A stretch of DNA of 64,000 bases. Source: Rhizobium sp. TH135. Lineage in GTDB: Bacteria; Pseudomonadota; Alphaproteobacteria; Rhizobiales; Rhizobiaceae. The notes beneath the pieces were generated by a model. It did not search any database, was not told where the DNA came from, and was given only the letters and a program-made list of their open reading frames with translations. Positions 18,045 through 25,517 of the stretch are shown in pieces (within the stretch, counting starts at the first letter, position 1; each line of letters starts with the position of its first letter). The position numbers were made by a program, and so were the translations under genes. The stretch covers positions 558,001 to 622,000 of the forward strand of contig NZ_PKRP01000003.1 in assembly GCF_002855515.1 (NCBI RefSeq), given 5' to 3'.

Positions 18045-18499
18045 TCACGGGGCCTGCCTACACGGTCGATGTGCAGAGGCTCGATGAGTTCTCCGCCGTC
18101 GACCTCTACGCCATGCTGAAACTGCGCGTCGATGTCTTCGTCGTCGAGCAGCACTGCCCCTATCCGGAGCTGGATGGCAACGATCTCGACTGCCTGCATC
18201 TGCGGCTGCTGGATGGCGATGACCTACTCGCCTGCGCGCGGCTCTGGCGCCCGACGCTGGGGCATCACCCCCGCATCGGCCGCGTCGCGGTGTCGCCTGA
18301 TCATCGCGGAAAGCGACTGGGCGAAGCCTTGATGCGCGAGGCAATTGCCGAGGTGGAGAAGCGCCATCCGGGCGAGCCGATCGAGATTTCGGCGCAAAGC
18401 CATCTGCAGAAGTTCTACGGGTCGCTGGGCTTCGAGGTGATTTCGGAGGAATATCTGGAGGATGATATTCCGCATGTTGATATGCTGCGGCGGGGGTAG
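18041..18499 (+). CDS. ElaA-like GNAT family N-acetyltransferase
   Basis: This 152-residue protein matches the ElaA-type GNAT group: LYAMLKLRVDVFVVEQHCPYPELD near residues 24-47, the acetyl-CoA loop RVAVSPDHRGKRLGEAL near residues 84-100, and the C-terminal SHLQKFYGSLGFEV. Substrate is unknown. The best start is the TTG at 18041, whose bases overlap the frmA stop codon as TTGA, the arrangement of a translationally coupled pair. An ATG at 18113 would remove conserved N-terminal sequence. The coupling suggests co-expression with frmA, although a role in formaldehyde metabolism is not established. Confidence 0.85.
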   Translation: MITGPAYTVDVQRLDEFSAVDLYAMLKLRVDVFVVEQHCPYPELDGNDLDCLHLRLLDGDDLLACARLWRPTLGHHPRIGRVAVSPDHRGKRLGEALMREAIAEVEKRHPGEPIEISAQSHLQKFYGSLGFEVISEEYLEDDIPHVDMLRRG

Positions 18500-18576
18500 G
18501 TTTTCACGATCGTTTCGCTAGATGGCTGGTTATACGAAATCATGATAGACTGACGTAGTCTCTCGGAGTTGACGTG

Positions 18577-18828
18577 ATGAAGCATGACCGCATTATGTTG
18601 GACGATAAACAAGCAGCTTTGGTCGAGCGGCTAGTGGAATCGGGTCGGTTCAGTTCAACGACAGACGTCATCGGCTACAGCCTTGATCTGCTAGAGCAAC
18701 GCGAGGCGGAGGCCGCGCGGTTTCTGACGGATCTGGAGCGCGAAGCGGCCCTCGGATTGGAAAGTGGCCCGCCGGTTATGATGGAATCGGCTGACGAGCT
18801 GGTCTCAGCATTTCGGAAGCGGCGGTGA
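18577..18828 (+). CDS. parD: ParD-like antitoxin
   Basis: This 83-residue protein resembles CopG/ParD-type ribbon-helix-helix antitoxins. A short N-terminal beta strand (HDRIMLDDKQAALVERLV) is followed by the helices of the fold (SGRFSSTTDVIGYSLDLLEQREAE, about residues 20-45). An acidic C-terminal tail, which would wrap the toxin, ends in VSAFRKRR. It should bind DNA as a dimer and repress its own operon. CGGAG lies upstream of ATG 18577; a GTG at 18574 is alternative. The parE toxin begins 3 bp after its stop. The upstream 80 bp are noticeably AT-richer than the flanks. Confidence 0.88.
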   Translation: MKHDRIMLDDKQAALVERLVESGRFSSTTDVIGYSLDLLEQREAEAARFLTDLEREAALGLESGPPVMMESADELVSAFRKRR

Positions 18829-18831
18829 CCC

Positions 18832-19131
18832 ATGCCGCGGATCCTGCGAAGACCACTCTTCGTCGAGGATCTTTACGGCATTTGGTCCTTCATCGGGGCG
18901 GACAATGAGGCCGCAGCCGATAGCTTCGTCGCAGAGTTGGAAGAGCGATACCGGATATTGGCGGAACGTCCGCATCTAGGCGTCCAACGATTTCCAAGAT
19001 ATCCGGCGATGCGGCTATTCCCCTTCCGGCGATACCTGATTATCTACCAGCCACTCGACACCGGGGACGGGATCGAGCTCATCCGTCTCCTGCATGCGGC
19101 GCGAGACTATCGCAGATTTTTTGACGACTGA
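18832..19131 (+). CDS. parE: ParE/RelE-type toxin
   Basis: This 99-residue basic protein matches the ParE branch of the RelE/ParE toxin fold. The family signatures FVEDLYGIWSFIGADNEAAADSF, ERYRILAERPHLGVQR, LRLFPFRRY-like RLFPFRRYLIIYQ and the terminal LLHAARDYRRFF are all visible. ParE toxins typically poison DNA gyrase. It is translated directly after the antitoxin. Its stop lies 4 bp before the YaiI-family gene, so read-through into downstream genes is likely. The pair looks intact and potentially active. Confidence 0.9.
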   Translation: MPRILRRPLFVEDLYGIWSFIGADNEAAADSFVAELEERYRILAERPHLGVQRFPRYPAMRLFPFRRYLIIYQPLDTGDGIELIRLLHAARDYRRFFDD

Positions 19132-19135
19132 TCAA

Positions 19136-19582
19136 ATGCCCGAAATCTATGTCGATGCCGATGCCTGTCCCGTGAAGCCGGAGATCCTGAAAGTCGCCGA
19201 ACGGCACGATCTGCCGGTGACCTTTGTAGCGAATGCGGGCCTGCGGCCTTCGCGCGATCCGATGGTCAAAAACGTCATCGTCTCCGGCGCCTTCGATGCG
19301 GCAGACGACTGGATCGCCGAGCGTTGTGGCGAAGGCGATATCGTCGTCACTGCCGACGTGCCGCTGGCCGGTCGTTGCGTGGCGGCCGGTGCACTGGTGA
19401 CAGGGCCGACGGGGCGGATCTTCGACACCGCAAATATCGGCATGGCGACGGCCATGCGCGATCTCGGAGCCCACTTGCGCGAGACCGGCGAGAGCAAGGG
19501 CTACAACGCTGCCTTTTCCCCGCGTGACCGCTCGGCCTTCCTCGAAACGCTTGACAGGCTCTGCCGCCGGATCAAGAAGTAG
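19136..19582 (+). CDS. YaiI/YqxD family (DUF188) protein
   Basis: This 148-residue protein is a YaiI/YqxD (DUF188) member. It contains the family's N-terminal IYVDADACPVKPEILKVAERH, the middle VVTADVPLAGRCVAAGA (a PIN-like acidic pocket) and the C-terminal YNAAFSPRDRSAFLETLDRL. Its cellular role is unknown; relatedness to PIN/NYN nucleases is suggested by the Asp residues but activity is not established. ATG 19136 lies 4 bp after the parE stop. A DUF1345 gene follows 45 bp downstream. Confidence 0.9.
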   Translation: MPEIYVDADACPVKPEILKVAERHDLPVTFVANAGLRPSRDPMVKNVIVSGAFDAADDWIAERCGEGDIVVTADVPLAGRCVAAGALVTGPTGRIFDTANIGMATAMRDLGAHLRETGESKGYNAAFSPRDRSAFLETLDRLCRRIKK

Positions 19583-19627
19583 ACCCTCATTCAACGGCCA
19601 TAACGGCGGCGCGACGCTTTGAAAAAT

Positions 19628-20275
19628 ATGATGAATTCAGTGCTCGATCACCGCTACCGCTCCTTCATGGTGGCGGGCGTGATCGCGCTTTCGGCTTTGC
19701 CCTTCGTGGCGATCTGGGAACCCGATATCACCATCGAGTTGCCGGCCATCCTGTTTTTCACCGTCTATCTCACGCTCGCTTTTTTGCGCCTGCGGCGGCT
19801 GACGCCGTCCTATCTCAAGCAACGTGCCGATGTGGCCGACGCCCCGGCCTTCGTCATTCTCGGCGTCACGGTGCTCGCCATCGTCGCTGCCATCGGCTCG
19901 CTGTTTCTGGCGCTGAACCGCGAACAGCAGGCGGGACTGGGTGAACTGGCGCTCGCCGTTGCCGCCGTCGTGCTGGGCTGGCTGACGATCCACACCATGG
20001 CGGCGATGCATTACGCTCATGTCTACTGGCGGCCCTCCCGCGCCCATGAGAACGGGCGGCGCGGCGGGCTCGACTTTCCCGGCACACCAGACCCCTGCGG
20101 TCACGATTTCCTCTATTTCTCGCTGGTCATCGGCATGACGGCCCAGACATCCGACGTCGTGATCACCTCGACCGCGATGCGCAAGCTGAACCTCGTGCAT
20201 GCCACGATCTCCTACTTCTTCAACACCGTGCTGGTGGCCGCCGCTGTCAACGCGGCCGTGTCGCTCGCCGGCTGA
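19628..20275 (+). CDS. DUF1345 family membrane protein
   Basis: This 215-residue protein has about five hydrophobic segments and the DUF1345 pattern: an N-terminal YRSFMVAGVIAL, a central HTMAAMHYAHVYWRP, and the conserved FYFSLVIGMTAQTSDVVI-type sequence here seen as YFSLVIGMTAQTSDV. A conserved C-terminal loop reads HATISYFFNTVLVA. Function is unknown. ATG 19628 is used; TTG 19619 is a possible earlier start. It lies 28 bp before fghA, and DUF1345 genes often sit beside formaldehyde genes in rhizobia, so co-transcription is likely. Confidence 0.87.
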   Translation: MMNSVLDHRYRSFMVAGVIALSALPFVAIWEPDITIELPAILFFTVYLTLAFLRLRRLTPSYLKQRADVADAPAFVILGVTVLAIVAAIGSLFLALNREQQAGLGELALAVAAVVLGWLTIHTMAAMHYAHVYWRPSRAHENGRRGGLDFPGTPDPCGHDFLYFSLVIGMTAQTSDVVITSTAMRKLNLVHATISYFFNTVLVAAAVNAAVSLAG

Positions 20276-20303
20276 CCCATTCCCAGGACAAGGAAGCTTC
20301 CCG

Positions 20304-21137
20304 ATGAACATTCTTTCCCAGAACACCGCCTTCGGCGGCATGCAGGGCGTCTTTTCGCACCAGTCGGATGCGACCGGCACCGAGATGACTTTCGCCGTCT
20401 TCGTGCCGCCCCAGGCGATTGCCGAGAAGCGTCCCGTGCTCTGGTATCTCTCAGGCCTCACCTGCACCCATGCCAATGTCATGGAAAAAGGCGAATACCG
20501 CCGCATGGCCGCCGAACTCGGTCTGATCGTCGTCTGCCCCGACACCAGCCCCCGCGGCAATGACGTCGCCGACGAACTCACCAACTGGAAGATGGGCAAG
20601 GGCGCGGGCATGTATCTCAATGCCACCGAAACGCCCTGGGCCGAGCACTACCAGATGTATTCCTACATAACGGAAGAGCTGCCGGCCTTGATCGCCGAGC
20701 AGTTCCGCGCCGATATGAGCCGCCAGGGCATTTTCGGCCATTCCATGGGCGGCCATGGCGCAATGACGATTGCGCTGAAAAACCCCGACCGCTTCAAGAG
20801 CTGCTCGGCCTTCGCCCCGATCGTTAATCCGCTGACCGCCGACTGGACGCAGGATGCGTTTGAGAAGTACCTCGGCGCCGACCGCGCCAAGTGGCGCAAA
20901 TACGATGCCTGCGCGCTGGTCGAGGACGGCGCCCGCTTCCCGGAATTCCTTGTTGATCAGGGCAAGGCAGACAGCTTCCTGGAGACAGGTCTCGCACCCT
21001 GGAAGTTTGAGGAGACAGTAAAGGGTACGGATATCGGGCTAACGCTGCGCATGCACGAGCGCTACGACCACTCCTACTACTTCATCTCGACCTTCATGGA
21101 GGATCACCTGAAGTGGCATGCGGAGCGATTGGGCTGA
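20304..21137 (+). CDS. fghA: S-formylglutathione hydrolase
   Basis: This 277-residue esterase-D-type alpha/beta hydrolase splits S-formylglutathione into formate and glutathione, completing the pathway begun by FrmA. Visible motifs are LSGLTCTHAN, the substrate-binding WAEHYQMYSY, the nucleophile elbow GHSMGGHGA (Ser near residue 147), an Asp in LVDQGKADSFL and the catalytic His in ERYDHSYYFI. Length is typical. AAGGAAG precedes ATG 20304. It ends the plus-strand run that starts with frmA; a palindromic repeat follows its stop. Confidence 0.96.
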   Translation: MNILSQNTAFGGMQGVFSHQSDATGTEMTFAVFVPPQAIAEKRPVLWYLSGLTCTHANVMEKGEYRRMAAELGLIVVCPDTSPRGNDVADELTNWKMGKGAGMYLNATETPWAEHYQMYSYITEELPALIAEQFRADMSRQGIFGHSMGGHGAMTIALKNPDRFKSCSAFAPIVNPLTADWTQDAFEKYLGADRAKWRKYDACALVEDGARFPEFLVDQGKADSFLETGLAPWKFEETVKGTDIGLTLRMHERYDHSYYFISTFMEDHLKWHAERLG

Positions 21138-21153
21138 GGCCAACCTATCAGGA

Positions 21154-21180
21154 CGTCATGCTCGGGCTTGCCCCGAGCAT
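21154..21180. repeat. Single arm of the CGTCATCCTCGGG-type palindrome
   Basis: CGTCATGCTCGGGCTTGCCCCGAGCAT matches one arm of the element at 728-862 and forms a hairpin (GCTCGGG/CCCGAGC). It lies just after fghA and may serve as a transcript end. Confidence 0.65.
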
Positions 21181-21235
21181 CCGCTACCGTTGAATTTACT
21201 GCGACGTCTTTGGTGCGCTCGCCTCCAGACGCCCA

Positions 21236-22300
21236 TCACCCATGCCCATGGCGATGATGCAGATCCGGGTAATGCGGGTGTTTGTGACGCAGCGGCGTGT
21301 GGCGGTGCCAATGCGCATGCGGCTCGGTCACCGGGCCGTCATGGACATGGCTGTGATGATCGTCATGGCTGTGAAGATGATCGTGCTCGATGGGATCATG
21401 CACATGGTCATGCTCGTGCCGTTCGGACAGATGCAGCCACAAGCCGATCCCCATCAGGAAAGCCGCGACAAGGAGCGAGACGGATGGCGACTCGCGGAAA
21501 ACAACCACGGCAATCAGGGCACCGATAAAGGGCGCAAGTGAGAAATAGGCACCGGTGCGCGCGGTGCCGAGATGGCGCAAGCTCAGCATGAACATCACAA
21601 GGCTGACGCCGATTCCGAGAAAGCCGACCACGGCGCCGGCGGCGATGACCGTCATGTCGGGGATGGCGGCGCCGAGCGTAAAGGCAAGGATGACATTGGT
21701 GCCGCCGGCGGCCAGCCCCTTGATCATCGCGATCTGCACCGGATCGGCAGACGAGAGTTTTCGGGTCAGATTGTTATCGATGCCCCAGCAGAGGCAGGCG
21801 GCCGCAATCCACACCCCACCCGGATCAAGCCGCAAAGTGCCACTGTCGAAGGACAGGATCGCCGCCCCAAGAAGAATGGCAAGCGCGCCCATCAACAACC
21901 GTCGATCGACATTCTCGCGAAACACCAGCCAGGCAATCAGCATCGTGGCCAGGCCCTCGAGATTGAGGAGCAACGAGGCGGAAGACGCGGTCGTGAGCGA
22001 CAGGCCGAGCATCAGGAAGAGCGGCGCCATAATGCCGCCGAACAGCACCACGGCGGCAAGCCAGGGCAGATCCGGGCGCGAGAGCGGGGTTTCCACCCGC
22101 TCAAGCCCGAGCAATGGCCGCCCCCAATGAACGAGCGCCAGACCTATCCCGGCACCGAGATAGAGGAGGCCCGCCAGAAGCCAAGGATCCACGCTGCCGA
22201 GCAACCATTTCGACAGCGGCGCCGAGGCGCCGAAGAGGATGGCCGAGCCGAGGGCGAGCGGAACGCCGGGAAAGAGATGGGAGTGATGGTGGTGGTCCAT
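21236..22300 (-). CDS. EamA family transporter with His-rich tail
   Basis: This 354-residue protein has ten EamA-type membrane segments between about residues 10 and 290 (LFGASAPLSKWLL in the first, YFSLAPFIGALIAVVVFRE in the ninth). Both ends are rich in His: MDHHHHSHLF at the N-terminus and about 25 His in the last 65 residues, with repeated HDHVHD-, HSHDDHHSH- and HRHGHG-type runs. His-rich tails bind transition metals, so a nickel/cobalt/zinc-related export or buffering role is plausible inference. The EamA core alone does not define a substrate. It is monocistronic, with dispersed repeats on both sides. Confidence 0.85.
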   Translation of the reverse strand: MDHHHHSHLFPGVPLALGSAILFGASAPLSKWLLGSVDPWLLAGLLYLGAGIGLALVHWGRPLLGLERVETPLSRPDLPWLAAVVLFGGIMAPLFLMLGLSLTTASSASLLLNLEGLATMLIAWLVFRENVDRRLLMGALAILLGAAILSFDSGTLRLDPGGVWIAAACLCWGIDNNLTRKLSSADPVQIAMIKGLAAGGTNVILAFTLGAAIPDMTVIAAGAVVGFLGIGVSLVMFMLSLRHLGTARTGAYFSLAPFIGALIAVVVFRESPSVSLLVAAFLMGIGLWLHLSERHEHDHVHDPIEHDHLHSHDDHHSHVHDGPVTEPHAHWHRHTPLRHKHPHYPDLHHRHGHG

Positions 22301-22407
22301 GCGGGGAGCTTACAGAGAATGTCGAAAGCGTACAGTCCGTTTCACGCCGCCGCGATCACTCACGACACGAATGCACTGGCTCATAAGTACGACATAGCCT
22401 CACCGCG

Positions 22408-22493
22408 CGTCATGCTCGGGCCTGTCCCGAACATCTGCGACCGTCGAACAAGTGAAACCACAGTAGATCCTCGGCACGAGGCCGAGGATGACG
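22408..22493. repeat. Two-armed dispersed palindromic repeat
   Basis: The left arm (CGTCATGCTCGGGCC...) at 22408 and the right arm (GATCCTCGGCACGAGGCCGAGGATGACG) ending at 22493 are diverged inverted copies of the arms at 728-862, with a shorter centre of about 35 bp. It fills much of the gap between the EamA gene and the GH43 gene. Confidence 0.65.
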
Positions 22494-22513
22494 ATCAATG
22501 AATGGCGAGCCCC

Positions 22514-24121
22514 TCACCCCCGACGATAGACGAACCGCTCGAAATCAGCCGGTCGGCCCTGCCCGGTGATGTCGAAGCAGAACATGCCGGCGAAGGCGCC
22601 GGTGAAGGAGCCGTGTTCGCCGAAGCCGCCTTCGTCGGAGACGACACCGGCATCGAGGACCGGGCCGATGGGGTGCCATGCACCCTCGCCCGCTGGGCGC
22701 CAGGAGAATTGCAGGTCGTTGTCGGTGATCTCCATGGCAAGATCGATCGCGCCATCCGGGATAGACTGGCCCATGCCGATTGGGAAGGTCAGATTGCCGG
22801 AGGGGTAGTCACCCGGGCAGGACAGGATGATCAGCGAGCGGCCGAGCTTTTCGTCGGTCGAGATCCCCAGCGCGTGGAACTTGTAGCGATTGTAGTAGTG
22901 GGTCAGACCTGCGACCTGCTGATAGGTGTCGGGCGAGAATTCAAGACGCGTCTCGGCACGGAAGCGGTGATGCTCCTGACGACGGGCGACCAGCGACTGT
23001 TCGAACCAGGAGCCAATACTCTCGCGCCCGAAGAGGCGCAGGCGCCCTGCCCGCTCGCTCAGACTGAACAGGCGCTCCGGCTGCGGCGTGCGCAGCCACT
23101 GAAATTCTTTCGGTAAGTCTCCGCTGTCGAACGTCCTGACGATCTCGACGGGTTCTTCGCGTTTGATCGCGCCATGAGGTGCCGGCACCTCGACATCAGG
23201 CACGACGCCGCCCTGTTCGAGATAGAGCCAGCCGTCGTCCTTCCAGACGCATTTCTGCAGGCCCGTTTCGCGGCCCAGCGTGCAGCGGCGCTTCGGCGCC
23301 ATCGGCCGGCCACAGAGATGGGTGTGGTAGAATTGGCCGTCGGGCGTTTCGACATATTGACCGTGGCCGGCGCGTTGCAGGACGGCGTCGGGGGCATCTT
23401 TCGAGGTGATGAGATGCGTGTTCGGGTGCATCTCATAGGGACCATCGATCGAGCGAGAACGGGCCATGGTCACGACGTGGTCGTAGCCGGTGCCGCCCTC
23501 GGCGGTGGTCATGTAATACCAGCCATTGCGCTTGAAGAGATGCGGGCCTTCGACCAGGCCGTGTTTGCTACCCTCGAAGATGTTCTTGATCGGGCCGATG
23601 AGCTTCTTCGTCTTCGGGTCCCATTCCTGCAGGAGGATGCCGTCGAACTTGGCGTGGCCGATGGTGTTGCGGGCTTCGGGTCGGTGGTTCCACTGCATGT
23701 TGAGGAACCACTTGCGCCCGTCGTCATCGTGGAAGAGCGAAGGGTCGAAGCCGGAGGAATTGACATAGATGGGATCGGACCACGGGCCTTCGATGGAGGG
23801 CGCCGTGACGATGTAGTTGTGCGCGTCCTTGAACGAGCCTTCGAAGCGTTTGACGTCGGTATAGACGAGCCAGAAGAGACCATCGGCGTACGAGAGGCAC
23901 GGAGCCCAGACACCGCAGCTGTCAGGATTGCCGCGCATGTCGAGCTGGCTCGCGCGGTTGAGCGGACGGGTCACGAGCTCCCAGTTGGCGAGATCGCGAG
24001 AATGGTGGACCTGCACGCCCGGAAACCATTCGAAGGTGGAGGTGGCGATGTAGTAATCCTCGCCCACACGGCAGATCGAGGGATCCGGATTGAAGCCCGG
24101 CAGGATGGGGTTGATGATCAT
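22514..24121 (-). CDS. Glycoside hydrolase family 43 beta-xylosidase/arabinofuranosidase
   Basis: This 535-residue cytosolic enzyme (no signal peptide) matches the long GH43 beta-xylosidase group: a five-bladed propeller in residues 1-310 and a C-terminal beta-sandwich from about 320. The general base Asp13 lies in GFNPDPSICRVG, the pKa-modulating Asp in NSSGFDPSLFHDDDG, and the acid Glu in HGLVEGPHLF. It should hydrolyse xylo-oligosaccharides or arabinosyl side chains imported by the upstream transporter. It is the last gene of the minus-strand sugar locus, separated from the aldo/keto reductase by a RIME-like element. Confidence 0.93.
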   Translation of the reverse strand: MIINPILPGFNPDPSICRVGEDYYIATSTFEWFPGVQVHHSRDLANWELVTRPLNRASQLDMRGNPDSCGVWAPCLSYADGLFWLVYTDVKRFEGSFKDAHNYIVTAPSIEGPWSDPIYVNSSGFDPSLFHDDDGRKWFLNMQWNHRPEARNTIGHAKFDGILLQEWDPKTKKLIGPIKNIFEGSKHGLVEGPHLFKRNGWYYMTTAEGGTGYDHVVTMARSRSIDGPYEMHPNTHLITSKDAPDAVLQRAGHGQYVETPDGQFYHTHLCGRPMAPKRRCTLGRETGLQKCVWKDDGWLYLEQGGVVPDVEVPAPHGAIKREEPVEIVRTFDSGDLPKEFQWLRTPQPERLFSLSERAGRLRLFGRESIGSWFEQSLVARRQEHHRFRAETRLEFSPDTYQQVAGLTHYYNRYKFHALGISTDEKLGRSLIILSCPGDYPSGNLTFPIGMGQSIPDGAIDLAMEITDNDLQFSWRPAGEGAWHPIGPVLDAGVVSDEGGFGEHGSFTGAFAGMFCFDITGQGRPADFERFVYRRG

Positions 24122-24166
24122 GGTGTGTGGTTCCTCCTGCCTAGTGGCTTATCTTACGTGAACGAT

Positions 24167-24283
24167 GCCCCTCATCCCCCTGCCGGGACCTTCTCCCCGC
24201 AGGCGGGGAGAAGGCGGAGACGGTCACCGCAGTGCCCTTCTCCCCGTTTACGGGGAGAAGGTGGCGGCAGCCGGATGAGGGGC
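24167..24283. repeat. RIME-like intergenic element, copy 1
   Basis: About 117 bp bounded by inverted ends GCCCCTCATCC / GGATGAGGGGC, with two internal palindromes: CTTCTCCCCGC-AGG-CGGGGAGAAG and CTTCTCCCCGT-TT-ACGGGGAGAAG. It matches the copy at 25385-25504 almost base for base and my recollection of the Rhizobium intergenic mosaic element RIME1. It separates the GH43 and aldo/keto reductase genes. Confidence 0.85.
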
Positions 24284-24294
24284 CATCTTCAGCC

Positions 24295-25347
24295 TTACTT
24301 CTTCTTCCGCGGCGGGCCCTTGCGCTCGGCAGAGGCGGCCCAGATGTTGATGTCGGCATCCTTGGCGAAGACGTCGATCTCAGTGAGCTCTTCCGCCGTG
24401 AAATCTGGCGTCTCGATTGCCTTGACGCAGTCCTCGACCTGGGAGGGCTTCGACGCGCCGATCAGGGCCGTGGTGATGTGGCCGCCACGCAGCACCCAGG
24501 ACAGCGCCATCTGCGCCAGCGTCTGGCCGCGCTTCTCGGCGATGCGGTTGAGGCCTCGGATGTTTTCGAGATTGCGCTCGTTGAGGAAGCCCGGGTCGAG
24601 CGACTTGTCCTGCGTCGCGCGGGTGCCTTCCGGAATACCGTTCAGATACTTGGACGTGAGCATGCCCTGGGCGAGCGGCGAGAAGACGATCGAGCCGACG
24701 CCCAGCTCTTCCAGCGTGTCGATCAGCCCGTCTTCCTCGATCCAGCGATTGATCATCGAATAGCTGGGCTGGTGGATGAGGAGCGGCGTGCCCAGGCTCT
24801 TCAGGATGGCATGGGCTTCGCGCGTGCGCTTCGAATTGTAGGAGGAAATCCCGACATACTGCGCCCTGCCCGAGCGGACGATGTGGTCGAGCGCGCCGCA
24901 GGTTTCTTCGAGCGGCGTGTCAGGATCGAAGCGGTGCGAATAGAAGATGTCGACATAGTCGAGGCCCATCCGCTTCAGGCTCTGGTCGCAGGATGCGATG
25001 AGATATTTGCGGCTGCCCCACTCGCCGTAAGGGCCGGGCCACATATTGTAGCCGGCCTTGGAGGAGATGATCAGCTCGTCGCGGTAACCGCGAAAATCGG
25101 TCTTGAGGATTTCGCCGAACGCTTCTTCCGCGGAGCCGGCCGGCGGGCCGTAATTGTTGGCGAGGTCGAAATGGGTGATGCCGAGGTCGAAGGCCTTGCG
25201 GCAGATCGCCTGCTTGGTGGAATGCGGCGTGTCATTGCCGAAATTGTGCCAGAGGCCGAGCGAGATCGCCGGCAGCTTCAGCCCGCTCTTGCCGCAGCGA
25301 TTATAGGTCATCCGCTCATAGCGGTTTTCGGCGGGGGTATAGGTCAT
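24295..25347 (-). CDS. Aldo/keto reductase (L-glyceraldehyde-3-phosphate reductase type)
   Basis: This 350-residue protein belongs to the AKR14/YghZ-MgrA group: ERMTYNRCGKSGLKLPAISLGLW at the start, catalytic Asp/Tyr in HFDLANNYGPPAGSAE, Lys in IISSKAGYNMWPGPYG and His in YSHRFDPDTPLEET. The ALIGASKPSQVEDCV cofactor-binding segment lies near residue 310. The C-terminus is a basic RKGPPRKKK. Members reduce aldehydes such as L-glyceraldehyde-3-phosphate or methylglyoxal with NADPH; its role in this sugar locus is inferred. GGGAGAG precedes ATG 25347. RIME-like elements flank it on both sides. Confidence 0.92.
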   Translation of the reverse strand: MTYTPAENRYERMTYNRCGKSGLKLPAISLGLWHNFGNDTPHSTKQAICRKAFDLGITHFDLANNYGPPAGSAEEAFGEILKTDFRGYRDELIISSKAGYNMWPGPYGEWGSRKYLIASCDQSLKRMGLDYVDIFYSHRFDPDTPLEETCGALDHIVRSGRAQYVGISSYNSKRTREAHAILKSLGTPLLIHQPSYSMINRWIEEDGLIDTLEELGVGSIVFSPLAQGMLTSKYLNGIPEGTRATQDKSLDPGFLNERNLENIRGLNRIAEKRGQTLAQMALSWVLRGGHITTALIGASKPSQVEDCVKAIETPDFTAEELTEIDVFAKDADINIWAASAERKGPPRKKK

Positions 25348-25384
25348 GGATGGTTCTCTCCCAGAAGGTCTTGTCTTCGAGTCC

Positions 25385-25504
25385 GCCCCTCATCCCCCCT
25401 GCCGGGACCTTCTCCCCGCAAGCGGGGAGAAGAGGGCGAGACGCCGGCCACACAGGCCTTCTCCCCGTTTACGGGGAGAAGGTGGCGGCAGCCGGATGAG
25501 GGGC
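25385..25504. repeat. RIME-like intergenic element, copy 2
   Basis: A 120-bp near-copy of the element at 24167-24283 in the same orientation, with the same terminal inverted repeats and the two internal CTTCTCCCCG palindromes. The centre between the palindromes differs most. It fills the gap between the aldo/keto reductase and Gfo/Idh/MocA genes. Confidence 0.85.
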
Positions 25505-25517
25505 TAAGACACAGACC

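Noticed and set aside
24167-25504. CRISPR-like array from repeated CTTCTCCCCG palindromes
   Set aside because: There are only two units 1.2 kb apart, with a gene between them and no regular spacers; they are intergenic RIME-like elements.
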